Shown: one piece after another, positions 27,343 to 36,197 of the stretch
Position numbering within the stretch: the first letter of the stretch is position 1
Layout: every line of letters starts with the position of its first letter
From: Planctomycetaceae bacterium
GTDB lineage: Bacteria > Planctomycetota > Planctomycetia > Pirellulales > Pirellulaceae
Direction: 5' to 3'
Length of the DNA: 64,000 bases
Assembly (NCBI GenBank): GCA_002726515.1
Contig: PBTE01000199.1
Span: 38,276 to 102,275 of the forward strand
Made by a program: the position numbers and the translations under genes
The notes under the pieces: model-generated
What the model saw: the letters and a program-made list of their open reading frames with translations, nothing else
The model's database searches: none
Told to the model about the DNA's origin: nothing

Positions 27343-28225
27343 TTCAAAGTTAAACGAGTCCCCGCTATGCGGCGTTCTGATTCTCAACAAACCGTCTGGT
27401 ATTACATCACGTGAAGCGGTCAATCAAGTCCAACGATTGGTACGTCCGGCAAAAATCGGCCACACCGGGACACTCGATCCACTTGCGTCGGGGGTCCTGG
27501 TACTCTGCCTGGGAGCCGCGACCAGACTGGTTGAATATGTCCAGAGGATGCCGAAAACCTATCTCGCAACGTTTGTGTTGGGACGGTATAGCGACACGGA
27601 AGATATCGAAGGAAACATCACTGTTCTACCGGACCCACCGATTCCAACTCGGCAACATGTGGAGGCCGTCTTGGAAAATTTTCGAGGGACAATTATTCAA
27701 CAACCACCCGTTTATTCCGCTCTGAAGATTCGTGGCCGACGTGCTTGCGACCTGGCCCGCCAGGGCAAGCCCGTGGAGTTGGAGAGACGATCTATTACCA
27801 TCGAGGAATTGAACATTCGCAATTACAACTATCCTCAACTGATGCTTGATGTCAAATGTGGCAGTGGCACCTACGTACGATCTTTAGGCCGCGACATCGG
27901 TTCAGCTTTGGGAACAGCTGCCGTCATGTCATCCTTAGAGCGAACGGCGGTTGGTTGTTTCGACATCAGTCAGGCTGAAACACTGGAGCAATTGAATCAC
28001 TCCAATATCACGAATAAGCTGCTGCCCTCAACGTTCGCTGTCAATCTGCTAGAAAAAATGACATTAACGGAAACACAACAGGAAAGGATTGCTCGAGGCA
28101 TGTCGATCGAACAACCGCCCGGAATCTCGGACACCGAGGTGGCGGCGCTGAACGCCAACGGCCAGTTGGTTGCAATTCTATCGAAACGTGAAAATGGACT
28201 GGGGCCGAGGAAAAATTTTCTCTGA
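27314..28225 (+). CDS. truB: tRNA pseudouridine(55) synthase TruB
   Basis: The protein has 303 residues with the family motifs GVLILNKPSGITSR, GHTGTLDPLASGVL with catalytic Asp55, the KTYLA segment and CGSGTYVRSLGRDIG. It makes pseudouridine 55 in the T-loop of tRNAs. ATG 27314 lies inside the end of the MmgE/PrpD gene; an in-frame GTG at 27335 would reduce the overlap to 8 bp, and the choice between them is open. truB is often near rbfA, infB and rpsO, none of which is here. Confidence 0.94.
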   Translation: MNSRWWSVIDSKLNESPLCGVLILNKPSGITSREAVNQVQRLVRPAKIGHTGTLDPLASGVLVLCLGAATRLVEYVQRMPKTYLATFVLGRYSDTEDIEGNITVLPDPPIPTRQHVEAVLENFRGTIIQQPPVYSALKIRGRRACDLARQGKPVELERRSITIEELNIRNYNYPQLMLDVKCGSGTYVRSLGRDIGSALGTAAVMSSLERTAVGCFDISQAETLEQLNHSNITNKLLPSTFAVNLLEKMTLTETQQERIARGMSIEQPPGISDTEVAALNANGQLVAILSKRENGLGPRKNFL

Positions 28226-28689
28226 CTGTCATGTTGGCGACGTGCAGCGTGACCTTTCACAGTGATCCGCTTGTCATCTTCGCAGGTTTCCATCCGCGTG
28301 CGTTGGAAACAACTTGATGAATCATCCAAGGGAAACAGACCAAACAAATCCGTCCACCCGGACATTCGATGCACTGCGAACCTACGGGCAGGCTGCATAA
28401 CCTGTAGAACCATCACACCCGGATTGTGGATCGGCTGGAGTCGTGAATTTGCCTGCTAACCAAGTTCCGATCGACTGGAATAAAAGCTAAAATTCGGCTG
28501 GGGGAGTTCTTAAAGAAAGCATCTTGTCGATTTTTCACAACTCAGCGGAAATCCCTTTAGTGACTCCCTGGTAAACCGCACGGACGTCCGGGGTCGAGTT
28601 GGCCAATCACGTCCCTGCCTACCGATGTTTATCAGAGTAGAACAGGAGTTTCTTCGGGCAAGGACGGGCCCAAGGGTTCATCCACCTTT
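28226..28689. other. Intergenic region, 464 bp, before ftsK
   Basis: No credible gene or RNA is seen. A weak promoter-like pair, TTCCGA (28465-28470) and TAAAAT (28488-28493), has 17 bp spacing, with a good -10 but only half-matching -35, and may serve ftsK. Nothing else is recognised. Confidence 0.35.
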
Positions 28690-31689
28690 TTGACGGTGTT
28701 CGATATTCACGCCGCCAAGGCTCCGCTGTCCATGTTCGAAGAACGCTGTCTGAAACTGGATCTCTTTGCGCTGGTTCTCTGTGCGCTGCTTCTCTTCTTA
28801 ACGGTCGCCCTGCTGACCTACAACCCTGGTGATCCATTGCCCACTTGGGTCGCTCCGCTCAATCACCTCTACACGTCCGACGTCCTGGTTTATCCGCCTC
28901 AGGTGGAAACAACCAACGCGTGTGGATTCTGGGGGGCTTTAGTGGCTGATTTATTGTTTACCGGTCTCGGCTTGGGCAGTTATTTCCTGGTGGCGTCTCT
29001 GGCCGTTCTTGATGTGTTGCTCTTACAACGTCGGCAGATTGATTCTCTATTAATACGCTTGGTGGGCTGGATTTTTTCGCTTGTCGGGCTCACCGCCATC
29101 GTCTCGACGATGGCACCAGGTATTTCCCCCGGCCCCATGATCGGTTCGGGAGGTTATCTGGGAGCCCTCGCTTCCGCTGCACTGGAAGCACACTTCGCAA
29201 CCGCCGGTGGCATCATCCTGGCTTTCAGCGGGGCACTGGCAGGTCTATTTTTGTGCACCGATTACACGCTTTTGCGGGCCACCCGTTCGCTGGCAGACGC
29301 GTTGCGGCAGATTGTACGCAGCCCCAGGTTGCGACCGATGGCCAGCCAAAAATCCGTGTCCCCCGGCGAAGGGGACAGCGAAGAGGACGATCCGGCACTC
29401 GAATATGAAGACGAGGATGAAGACATTGAGGAAGTTGCGATTCGCATACGCGGCAAGCGAGTCGAAGAACCGGTCGAGGAAGAGGGGGAAGAAGAAGAGG
29501 AAGAGGGGGGAGAAGTCGAGGAAGACGAGGAGGAGGAATGTGATAAAGAAGAAAATGTCGAGTCCGAGGAAAATGAGAAGCAGCCGGCGAGTTTTCGCAC
29601 GAGCGTGGCCCAAGCGTTAGGCATTCACAGGAAGCAGGAGCCAACTCGCGAACAAGTGATGGAAGAACTGGAAGCGGCCAGTCTAAACGAAGAACCGGTC
29701 AACTATGCACTTCCTACCCTTGACTTGCTGCAGTCTGGGGACGATTTCTGCTTTGATCAACAGAAAAAAGAAGTTCGCAGGAAAGCCAAGATCCTGGAAC
29801 AAACGTTTGACAACTTCGGTTTTAAGGTCAAAGTGGTCGAAGTGGAAACGGGTCCTGTGATTGCTCAATACGAAGTCGAGTTGGAGGCCGGTCTCAGACT
29901 TTCACGCATCACCGGCCTGGCGGACGATCTGGCGATCGCCTTACGAGTACCTAGCGTACGTATTGTCGCGCCGATTCCCGGAAAGAATACCGTTGGTATC
30001 GAAGTGCCCAACGAACAACGCCAGTTGGTTCGATTACGTGAGGTAATGGAAGAACTTGAAGATCAATGCGACAAGATGCGCATCCCATTATTCTTGGGAA
30101 AAGATGTTTCCGGAAATCCGCTCGCCGTAGACTTGTCAACTCTGCCCCACCTGCTGATTGCTGGCCGCACCGGAACAGGTAAGAGCGTCTGCCTGAACGC
30201 CATCATTTCCTCCATCTTGATGACGCGTCGACCCGATGAAGTTCGGATGCTGATGATTGACCCTAAAATGGTCGAACTGAGTTGCTACAAAACCTTACCG
30301 CACTTGATGCATCCCGTGGTGACCGATATGCGTAAAGCCGAGGCAATTTTGGCCTGGGCTGTCGAGAAAATGGAAGAACGTTACGAGTTGTTAGCCCGGG
30401 CCGGTGTGCGACACGTCAGCGTCTACAACCAGTTGGGCGAAGAGGAGTTGGTGGAGCGGTTGGAACCAACTAGCGAAGACGAACAAAAAGTGATTCCCCT
30501 TCACCTGCCATTCATTGTCATTGTGGCCGACGAAATGGCTGACCTCATGTTGACCTCTGGAAAGGAAGTGGAGCAACACATTATCCGTCTGGCTCAAAAA
30601 AGCCGCGCCGTAGGTATCCACTTGATTCTGGCCACCCAAAAGCCGACCGTAGACGTCATCACCGGACTGATTAAATCCAACCTGCCTGCACGAATTGCTT
30701 TTCAAGTCGCCAGCCGTACGGACAGTCGCGTTGTTCTGGACGAAATGGGTGCAGATAAATTGCTCGGAAATGGGGACATGCTGTTTCTGTCGCCGGGGAC
30801 AAGCACGTTGCTACGAGGACAGGGTACCTATTTGAATGACGACGAGATCGATTCCGTCGTTGATTTTGTCAGTACGGGTGAGCAACATTTTGTCAAGGAA
30901 CTCGTTCACATGAAGGTCGAGGACGTTTCCAACGACCCGTCCGAAAAGCTCAAAAATCGAGACGACCTTTATGAAGTTGCTGTGGGCATCGTGGTTCAGG
31001 AACGGCGCGGCAGTGTTTCACTCCTGCAACGTGCTCTGGGTATCGGCTATGGCCGAGCTGCCCGCTTGATCGATTTCATGGCAGAAGATGGGATCGTGGG
31101 CGCCTATGCCGGGTCACAAGCACGCGAAGTTCTGATTACCGACGAGCAATGGGCACTGATGCAAAATGGCTCGGAAGATGATTTTTCGACTGACACCGCT
31201 TCTTCCTGTTCAGGCACGGCCTTGACGACAGCCTCAAACCAAAAACCGATCGCTGCCGCCATCGGTCTCCTTAACGCTGAAGTGTCCGCTGACCCCCAAA
31301 ACCAACTCCAGTGCACGGCAGATCTCGAATCCGACCCTGACCCGTGTCAAGACCTGGTCCCTGCCGAAGAAGAAGACCCCGCTAAGTGGGCGGACGAGGC
31401 GGAGGCTCATGAATTCGACGAGTACGATTCGGAAGAGCCCGATGAGCAGGAGGATCACCCGGAGCAAGACGAGTACGAAACTGACGACGACGAGGCGGAG
31501 CTGAATGCTGAAAAATCCGAGCAAGCGGAGTATGAGGATGACGAAGAGTACGAAGAAGAAGACACTGATGAAGAAGAAATGAGCGATGACGAAGAGTACG
31601 AAGAAGGCGAAGTTGAAGAGGATGATGATTACCAGGATGAGGAAGCCGATTACGAGGATGAAGACTCCTACCAGGCAGAGAGCGCGTAA
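28690..31689 (+). CDS. ftsK: DNA translocase FtsK/SpoIIIE with acidic linker and acidic C-terminal tail
   Basis: The protein has 999 residues. The N-terminal membrane domain has several helices (about 25-195). A linker dominated by Glu and Asp follows at about 229-297. The RecA-like motor has Walker A GRTGTGKS (492-499), IVIVADEMADL as Walker B, and KSRAVGIHLILATQKP. The winged-helix gamma domain is GSVSLLQRALGIGYGRAARLID. About 100 strongly acidic residues (roughly 895-999) then extend past the gamma domain, where FtsK normally ends. It pumps chromosomal DNA at the division septum or cell-separation site. TTG 28690 is used by default; GTG 28696 and ATG 28732 are alternatives, the last giving an N-terminus just before the first helix. 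Confidence 0.95.
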   Translation: MTVFDIHAAKAPLSMFEERCLKLDLFALVLCALLLFLTVALLTYNPGDPLPTWVAPLNHLYTSDVLVYPPQVETTNACGFWGALVADLLFTGLGLGSYFLVASLAVLDVLLLQRRQIDSLLIRLVGWIFSLVGLTAIVSTMAPGISPGPMIGSGGYLGALASAALEAHFATAGGIILAFSGALAGLFLCTDYTLLRATRSLADALRQIVRSPRLRPMASQKSVSPGEGDSEEDDPALEYEDEDEDIEEVAIRIRGKRVEEPVEEEGEEEEEEGGEVEEDEEEECDKEENVESEENEKQPASFRTSVAQALGIHRKQEPTREQVMEELEAASLNEEPVNYALPTLDLLQSGDDFCFDQQKKEVRRKAKILEQTFDNFGFKVKVVEVETGPVIAQYEVELEAGLRLSRITGLADDLAIALRVPSVRIVAPIPGKNTVGIEVPNEQRQLVRLREVMEELEDQCDKMRIPLFLGKDVSGNPLAVDLSTLPHLLIAGRTGTGKSVCLNAIISSILMTRRPDEVRMLMIDPKMVELSCYKTLPHLMHPVVTDMRKAEAILAWAVEKMEERYELLARAGVRHVSVYNQLGEEELVERLEPTSEDEQKVIPLHLPFIVIVADEMADLMLTSGKEVEQHIIRLAQKSRAVGIHLILATQKPTVDVITGLIKSNLPARIAFQVASRTDSRVVLDEMGADKLLGNGDMLFLSPGTSTLLRGQGTYLNDDEIDSVVDFVSTGEQHFVKELVHMKVEDVSNDPSEKLKNRDDLYEVAVGIVVQERRGSVSLLQRALGIGYGRAARLIDFMAEDGIVGAYAGSQAREVLITDEQWALMQNGSEDDFSTDTASSCSGTALTTASNQKPIAAAIGLLNAEVSADPQNQLQCTADLESDPDPCQDLVPAEEEDPAKWADEAEAHEFDEYDSEEPDEQEDHPEQDEYETDDDEAELNAEKSEQAEYEDDEEYEEEDTDEEEMSDDEEYEEGEVEEDDDYQDEEADYEDEDSYQAESA

Positions 31690-32088
31690 AGCCTTCTCAG
31701 TCCCACAGTTCTCATAAGATGCCTTGGTCCTCCTGCACCAATGAAGAAACCAGAATGAATACGGATGGCACACGGCGTTATCTGGAAAAGGCCCGAACCG
31801 ACATGTAGGTGCCAACCCACCAACGCCCGCAAGCAGTTCCTCAAAAGAAATCCCAGCTTCTGGACCTGCTCCTGCGGAGAACTGTGAACTTGCATCATCG
31901 TTGGGCTTCACAATAGGAACTTTTTTCCACGGTTGCCGGTCGACCGTGTTCTTTGGGCAAACTTTGCTGCTTCTACTCTACCAAACGCCCGTTTGGATCT
32001 TTTTCTACATTCACCGTCCATCCATCCGATTAAAAACCTAGAAAGTCGGGAGCGACTGTTTAGGTCGAAGCCATCGGAGGGGATCGAA
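31690..32088. other. Intergenic region, 399 bp, after ftsK
   Basis: No gene is recognised. The only structured element is the small hairpin with a T-run at 31981-32004, listed separately. The frame of the next gene is open upstream to 31933 but lacks a good ribosome-binding site there. Confidence 0.4.
31981..32004 (+). terminator. Possible weak intrinsic terminator or leader hairpin
   Basis: CCAAAC-GCCC-GTTTGG (31981-31996) forms a 6-bp perfect hairpin and is followed within 4 bases by five T residues (32000-32004). It lies about 290 bp past the ftsK stop and 85 bp before the next start, so it could end ftsK read-through or act in the leader of the next gene. The stem is short and AT-rich. 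Confidence 0.3.
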
Positions 32089-34650
32089 ATGACCGCGCCA
32101 AGGCCAACATCAATGTGGCCGCTCATCAGCATTTTTTTTTGTGTCTTGACCAGCTTCTCTCTGCCGTGTTACTGGAACTCCAGGCACGGTTTTGAGTCCG
32201 ACCCGGTCGGTCTCAAGACAACTCTACTGAGAAGCTGTCTTCAAGCTGACGCTGGGGACGAAATTGCGCCCCTGATCAGGGAATCCGAAGTCGCGGATTG
32301 GAGTCGCAAAAGATTGCCGGTGATCACCATGGTCAGCCATCCCTCTCCAGCCAGACTCCGTGTGGACCCGGCGATTCACGATGAAACCCGGCTGGCCCCA
32401 ACCATTGGCCAGATGAAGCGAGTTGACCGGCAGCCTCGTCTTTCGCTCTCACCGACAGTCCTGACGACGGCACGGGCAGCTCGTCTGGTATCCGATACCG
32501 TCTCTTCAGTATCTACGTCAGCTGCACAGCCAAGTCACCCGACCCCCCTGATGAAACAAAAACGTGATTCCAACGAGCGCGTGAGACCTTGTACTTTGAA
32601 CAAAACGCTGGACAATCGCAGTTCCGAATGGCCTCGACCCGCCACTCTCTATCTTCAGTTAGAGACCCTCGTTGATCAACTCAAAACTCAACAAGACCAT
32701 CCGGAGGTACATCACTGGTGCCTACAGGTGTTGGCAGAAACGGATCGACTTTGCGGAACTGACAGGATTGGTTCCACAGAATCCTTGCGGATATTACAAC
32801 GCCTGCGAGACCTGGTAAACGACGGAAGCTACCACGTCCTGAACCTGAAGCACAGTGAACAGCGACCCGAATTGTCCCGAGTCGTCTACGCACTTCACCG
32901 TCGGCTGGATCTTTGGGAACCTCTGAACAAGCTGGCTCAGCATGATACCACGAATGGTTCTTTGCCGGAGACTTCAGTAGCCGTACTGTTGAAACAAGTC
33001 CAAGCGGTACAAACGCTCTTCGAGCAAGATAACAACGGGCCAAACTGGACGAAACATTTCTTACTGGATGAGCTCCGACAGACATTAGAATCTCCCGGCT
33101 CCGAGTACCAGGATTCCTGTCACCTGGCCGGTCGTATTCTGGGAAGGTTTGACCGCGTCCGTCTTTCGGATGAACAGAGGACTTACATCTCGCAAACTGC
33201 CATTCGGGACTTAACCACGGCTCTCAAGCAGTGGACCTGCTACGGAGCGGCAGATTACCGTGAACTGCTTGTCCGGTTGGAGACCTTTGAATCAGACGGT
33301 CGCGTATCTGATGGAAAATTCATCGCCACTCAAACTTGTATCTATTCTCGTTCACTTCATGAAGACTTCGCCAAGGCCGGAAAAACACTGGACCAACACT
33401 GGAGGAATGCCAATCTTCGTGCTGCAATTCACCAACGGTTATTGAATCGATATTTGACGGCGGACGATGGCTCCCAAGAGGCGATTCGCGGGTTCTATTC
33501 CGGATCTCACATTCATGGTTCCAGTTGGACCAACAGAAGACTGAAGTGGAACCTGGTTCCTGATCCCAATCGGATACGACTCAACCTGCTAGCCGAGGGG
33601 AACGTCCGCACGCGGACAACGGCCAACTCGGGAAGCGTCCGGACGACGAACCAAGGGAACTCCACTTTTCATGCGAAAAAAAGTATTGTCTTGGACCAGC
33701 AAGGTTTGCAGCACAACGAGACAACATGCTCCGCCCAGAACCTATCGAAGATCCTCAGTGTTCACACCGAATACGATGGCCTTCCCTTGTTGGGTGACTG
33801 GGCGCGTTCTCTGGCGAAGTCACAGGCTAAAGAAAATATAGGTCCAGTTCAGGAATATGCTGAGCGGCTGGTGGCGCAGAAGACAAAACGTGAACTAGAT
33901 AAAGAATTTGATGATCAACTCGGGCAATTGAAAAGAGAGTACTTAAGCCACATCATTCCGCTCGCCGACTTGGGATTGGAACCGAAGCCGATCCACCTGC
34001 AAACCACTGATCAAAGAATCATCGCGCGTTACCGGCTGGCGGGCCGTCATCAACTGGCTGCCTACTCACCCCGTCCCCAAGCCCCCTCCGATAGTCTTCT
34101 GAGTGTTCAATTGCATGAGTCCGCACTGAATAATCTTGTCGAGCAATTGTACCTGAACGGGAAAAGATTCAAACTCGAAGATCTCTATGTTCATTTCGCT
34201 CGACAAATGGGGGAAAAAGAGCCGTCGATACCTGATGATTTGCCCAGTGGTATCGAGCTTCGTTTCGCCCAACAAGAACCGTTGCGGTTCACTTTTCATA
34301 ACGGCCACGTGAGAGTCACCCTACGTCTTTTCTCTTTGACTCGAGGCCGTCGTGATCGTTGGCGAAACGTCACTGTACATGGTGACTACCTCCCAAATCC
34401 CTCAGCCATGCAGGGAAGCCTGGTGCGAGAAAAAGGGATTCAACTTACTGGGCGCCGCCTTGGGTTTGCAGATCAGGTGGCTTTACGAACGATTTTCAGC
34501 ACGGTCTTCTCACGAAATCGAGAATACACCCTTCTAAGCCAGCAATTGGCACAGGCTCAACAGTTTCAAGACCTCAAGATCCATCAGTTCGTCATTCGCG
34601 ATGGCTGGATCGGCATCGCCTGGGGCCTCCCTCGCCTGGCTAGCCGGTAA
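32089..34650 (+). CDS. Large exported or membrane-anchored protein of unknown function
   Basis: The protein has 853 residues from ATG 32089, chosen because GGAGGGG lies directly upstream; the frame is open to 31933. A hydrophobic segment near residues 9-27 suggests a signal or membrane anchor. The next ~180 residues are low-complexity and Thr/Ser/Arg-rich, then helical segments follow (YLQLETLVDQLKTQQ, RRLDLWEPLNKLAQ). The last part looks strand-rich with paired short motifs (RFTFHNGHVRVTLRLFS, RRDRWRNVTVHGDYL). No catalytic motif is evident. I do not recognise a family; large secreted unknowns of this kind are frequent in planctomycetes. It precedes the aminotransferase-ligase-carrier cluster by 176 bp, but no functional link can be shown. 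Confidence 0.7.
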   Translation: MTAPRPTSMWPLISIFFCVLTSFSLPCYWNSRHGFESDPVGLKTTLLRSCLQADAGDEIAPLIRESEVADWSRKRLPVITMVSHPSPARLRVDPAIHDETRLAPTIGQMKRVDRQPRLSLSPTVLTTARAARLVSDTVSSVSTSAAQPSHPTPLMKQKRDSNERVRPCTLNKTLDNRSSEWPRPATLYLQLETLVDQLKTQQDHPEVHHWCLQVLAETDRLCGTDRIGSTESLRILQRLRDLVNDGSYHVLNLKHSEQRPELSRVVYALHRRLDLWEPLNKLAQHDTTNGSLPETSVAVLLKQVQAVQTLFEQDNNGPNWTKHFLLDELRQTLESPGSEYQDSCHLAGRILGRFDRVRLSDEQRTYISQTAIRDLTTALKQWTCYGAADYRELLVRLETFESDGRVSDGKFIATQTCIYSRSLHEDFAKAGKTLDQHWRNANLRAAIHQRLLNRYLTADDGSQEAIRGFYSGSHIHGSSWTNRRLKWNLVPDPNRIRLNLLAEGNVRTRTTANSGSVRTTNQGNSTFHAKKSIVLDQQGLQHNETTCSAQNLSKILSVHTEYDGLPLLGDWARSLAKSQAKENIGPVQEYAERLVAQKTKRELDKEFDDQLGQLKREYLSHIIPLADLGLEPKPIHLQTTDQRIIARYRLAGRHQLAAYSPRPQAPSDSLLSVQLHESALNNLVEQLYLNGKRFKLEDLYVHFARQMGEKEPSIPDDLPSGIELRFAQQEPLRFTFHNGHVRVTLRLFSLTRGRRDRWRNVTVHGDYLPNPSAMQGSLVREKGIQLTGRRLGFADQVALRTIFSTVFSRNREYTLLSQQLAQAQQFQDLKIHQFVIRDGWIGIAWGLPRLASR

Positions 34651-34826
34651 CTTCTCTTACCTCCGGCAGCAAATCAACAAACCTGCTCAAAACCTTGTTG
34701 ACGTCAAAGAATGGCGGAAAAAGTGCCGATAAACGAAAAACTCTGTGTAATACGCAATTATTAAACAAGCTGTGTATTTATCGCAGTCCTCTTTTTTTAA
34801 TATCCGATATCTCGGAAAGAAGAACC

Positions 34827-36197
34827 ATGGCACACGTCTCTTCGCTCCCGGGCATAACCAACATTCAACGTCCTAACCAGGTCTTATCCAACGAGGAACT
34901 GCTGCATCGAGCTTGCCTGTCGATTGCTGGCGGTGACAGCAGCACCATGCGAGTGCTGCCCTACCATCTGCCATTGGTGGCCGAGCGTGGTAAAGGTTCA
35001 CGAATCTGGGATGCGGAAGACAATGAATACATTGACCTGAACATGGCTTACGGTCCGCTCATTTTTGGTCATTGTCCAACCAAAATAGTCGAGCGGGTGT
35101 TTGACCAGATTAGTCAACGAGGTAGTCAGCTTGGATTTCCGTCGGAAATCAACACTCGCGTTGCGGAAAAGATCAAGCACCTGTTTCCAAGCATCCAGTT
35201 GATGCGTTTCGCTAATAGTGGAACAGAGGCTATTGCGTCATCCATTCGCTTGGCCCGTGCCTATACGGGACGTCGAAAAATCATTATTTTCGAAGGACAC
35301 TATCACGGATGGAGCGACGCGACATTTCACCGCTATCACGCGCCGTTGGAAGAACTCCCCTCAGCAGATTTCGGACCCGCACTCCCGGGAACTCTGGGGA
35401 TGAACGGTGCTCCGCACGACCTGGTAGCTGTGCGCTGGAATAATCTGGACGCTTTGGCGCGCTGTCTGGAAAGCGATCCTCAGGCCTTTGCCGGATGTAT
35501 TATGGAACCCGTGATGGGGAACGCTGGTGTCATAGCGCCGCAGCCAGGCTTTCTTCAACAGGTTCGTGAACTGCTTCATCATCACGGCAGCCTGTTGATT
35601 TTTGACGAAGTTATCACAGGCATGAGGATCGCTCCGGGCGGTGCCCAGGAACTCTTCCAGGTACAGCCGGACATCACTGTGGTCTCCAAGGCACTCGGTG
35701 GAGGTTACCCAGTGGCCGGCTTTGGCGCGTCGCGAGAAATCATGGATTTGATCGTTCAAGGAACACTCTTTCATGGCGGAGTGTATTCGAGCAATGCGGT
35801 GGTGATGTCTGCCGCGGAGGCGGTTTTAGATGAGATTCTTGCAAACAGCAGAGAAATTTATGACCATTTGTACGCAATTACCAATCGGCTTGCCCGAGGT
35901 TTGCGAGATATTCTGTCTCGGTCGGGAATATCGCACGTGGTTCAAAATGTCGGACCCATGTTTTCCATCTTTCTGACTCGAGGAGATGTGGAAGGGTTGT
36001 GTGAATACCGGGACGTTCGCCAGCATTGTGATTTCGATCGTTACATTCAATTGCAGCATCAGTTGCAGCAATCGGGTGTCTATTTTCACCCTAATCAGTT
36101 CGAACCGATGTTTCCTTCAACCGCCCACACGACTCACGAGATCGACTTGGTCCTAGATCGGTTTGAAGAGGCCGTGCGATGTCGACTTGTAGCATAG
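34827..36197 (+). CDS. Glutamate-1-semialdehyde-aminomutase-like class III aminotransferase
   Basis: The protein has 456 residues from ATG 34827 with a GGAAAGAAG-like site upstream. It is homologous to HemL: NSGTEAIASSIRLARAYTG, EGHYHGWSD, DEVITGMRI (Asp260) and Schiff-base Lys288 in VSKALGGGYPVAGFG. It is clearly a different gene from the true hemL at 23115-24401. GSAM-like enzymes outside haem synthesis occur in secondary-metabolite clusters as amino-group transferases or mutases, sometimes acting on carrier-bound substrates. The next gene starts 19 bp before this one stops, showing tight coupling to an adenylating ligase. It therefore most likely supplies or modifies an amino acid for that ligase. 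Confidence 0.85.
   Translation: MAHVSSLPGITNIQRPNQVLSNEELLHRACLSIAGGDSSTMRVLPYHLPLVAERGKGSRIWDAEDNEYIDLNMAYGPLIFGHCPTKIVERVFDQISQRGSQLGFPSEINTRVAEKIKHLFPSIQLMRFANSGTEAIASSIRLARAYTGRRKIIIFEGHYHGWSDATFHRYHAPLEELPSADFGPALPGTLGMNGAPHDLVAVRWNNLDALARCLESDPQAFAGCIMEPVMGNAGVIAPQPGFLQQVRELLHHHGSLLIFDEVITGMRIAPGGAQELFQVQPDITVVSKALGGGYPVAGFGASREIMDLIVQGTLFHGGVYSSNAVVMSAAEAVLDEILANSREIYDHLYAITNRLARGLRDILSRSGISHVVQNVGPMFSIFLTRGDVEGLCEYRDVRQHCDFDRYIQLQHQLQQSGVYFHPNQFEPMFPSTAHTTHEIDLVLDRFEEAVRCRLVA

Noticed and set aside
29225..29644. Several overlapping open frames in ftsK
   Set aside because: They arise from the repetitive Glu/Asp codons of the acidic FtsK linker read in other frames.
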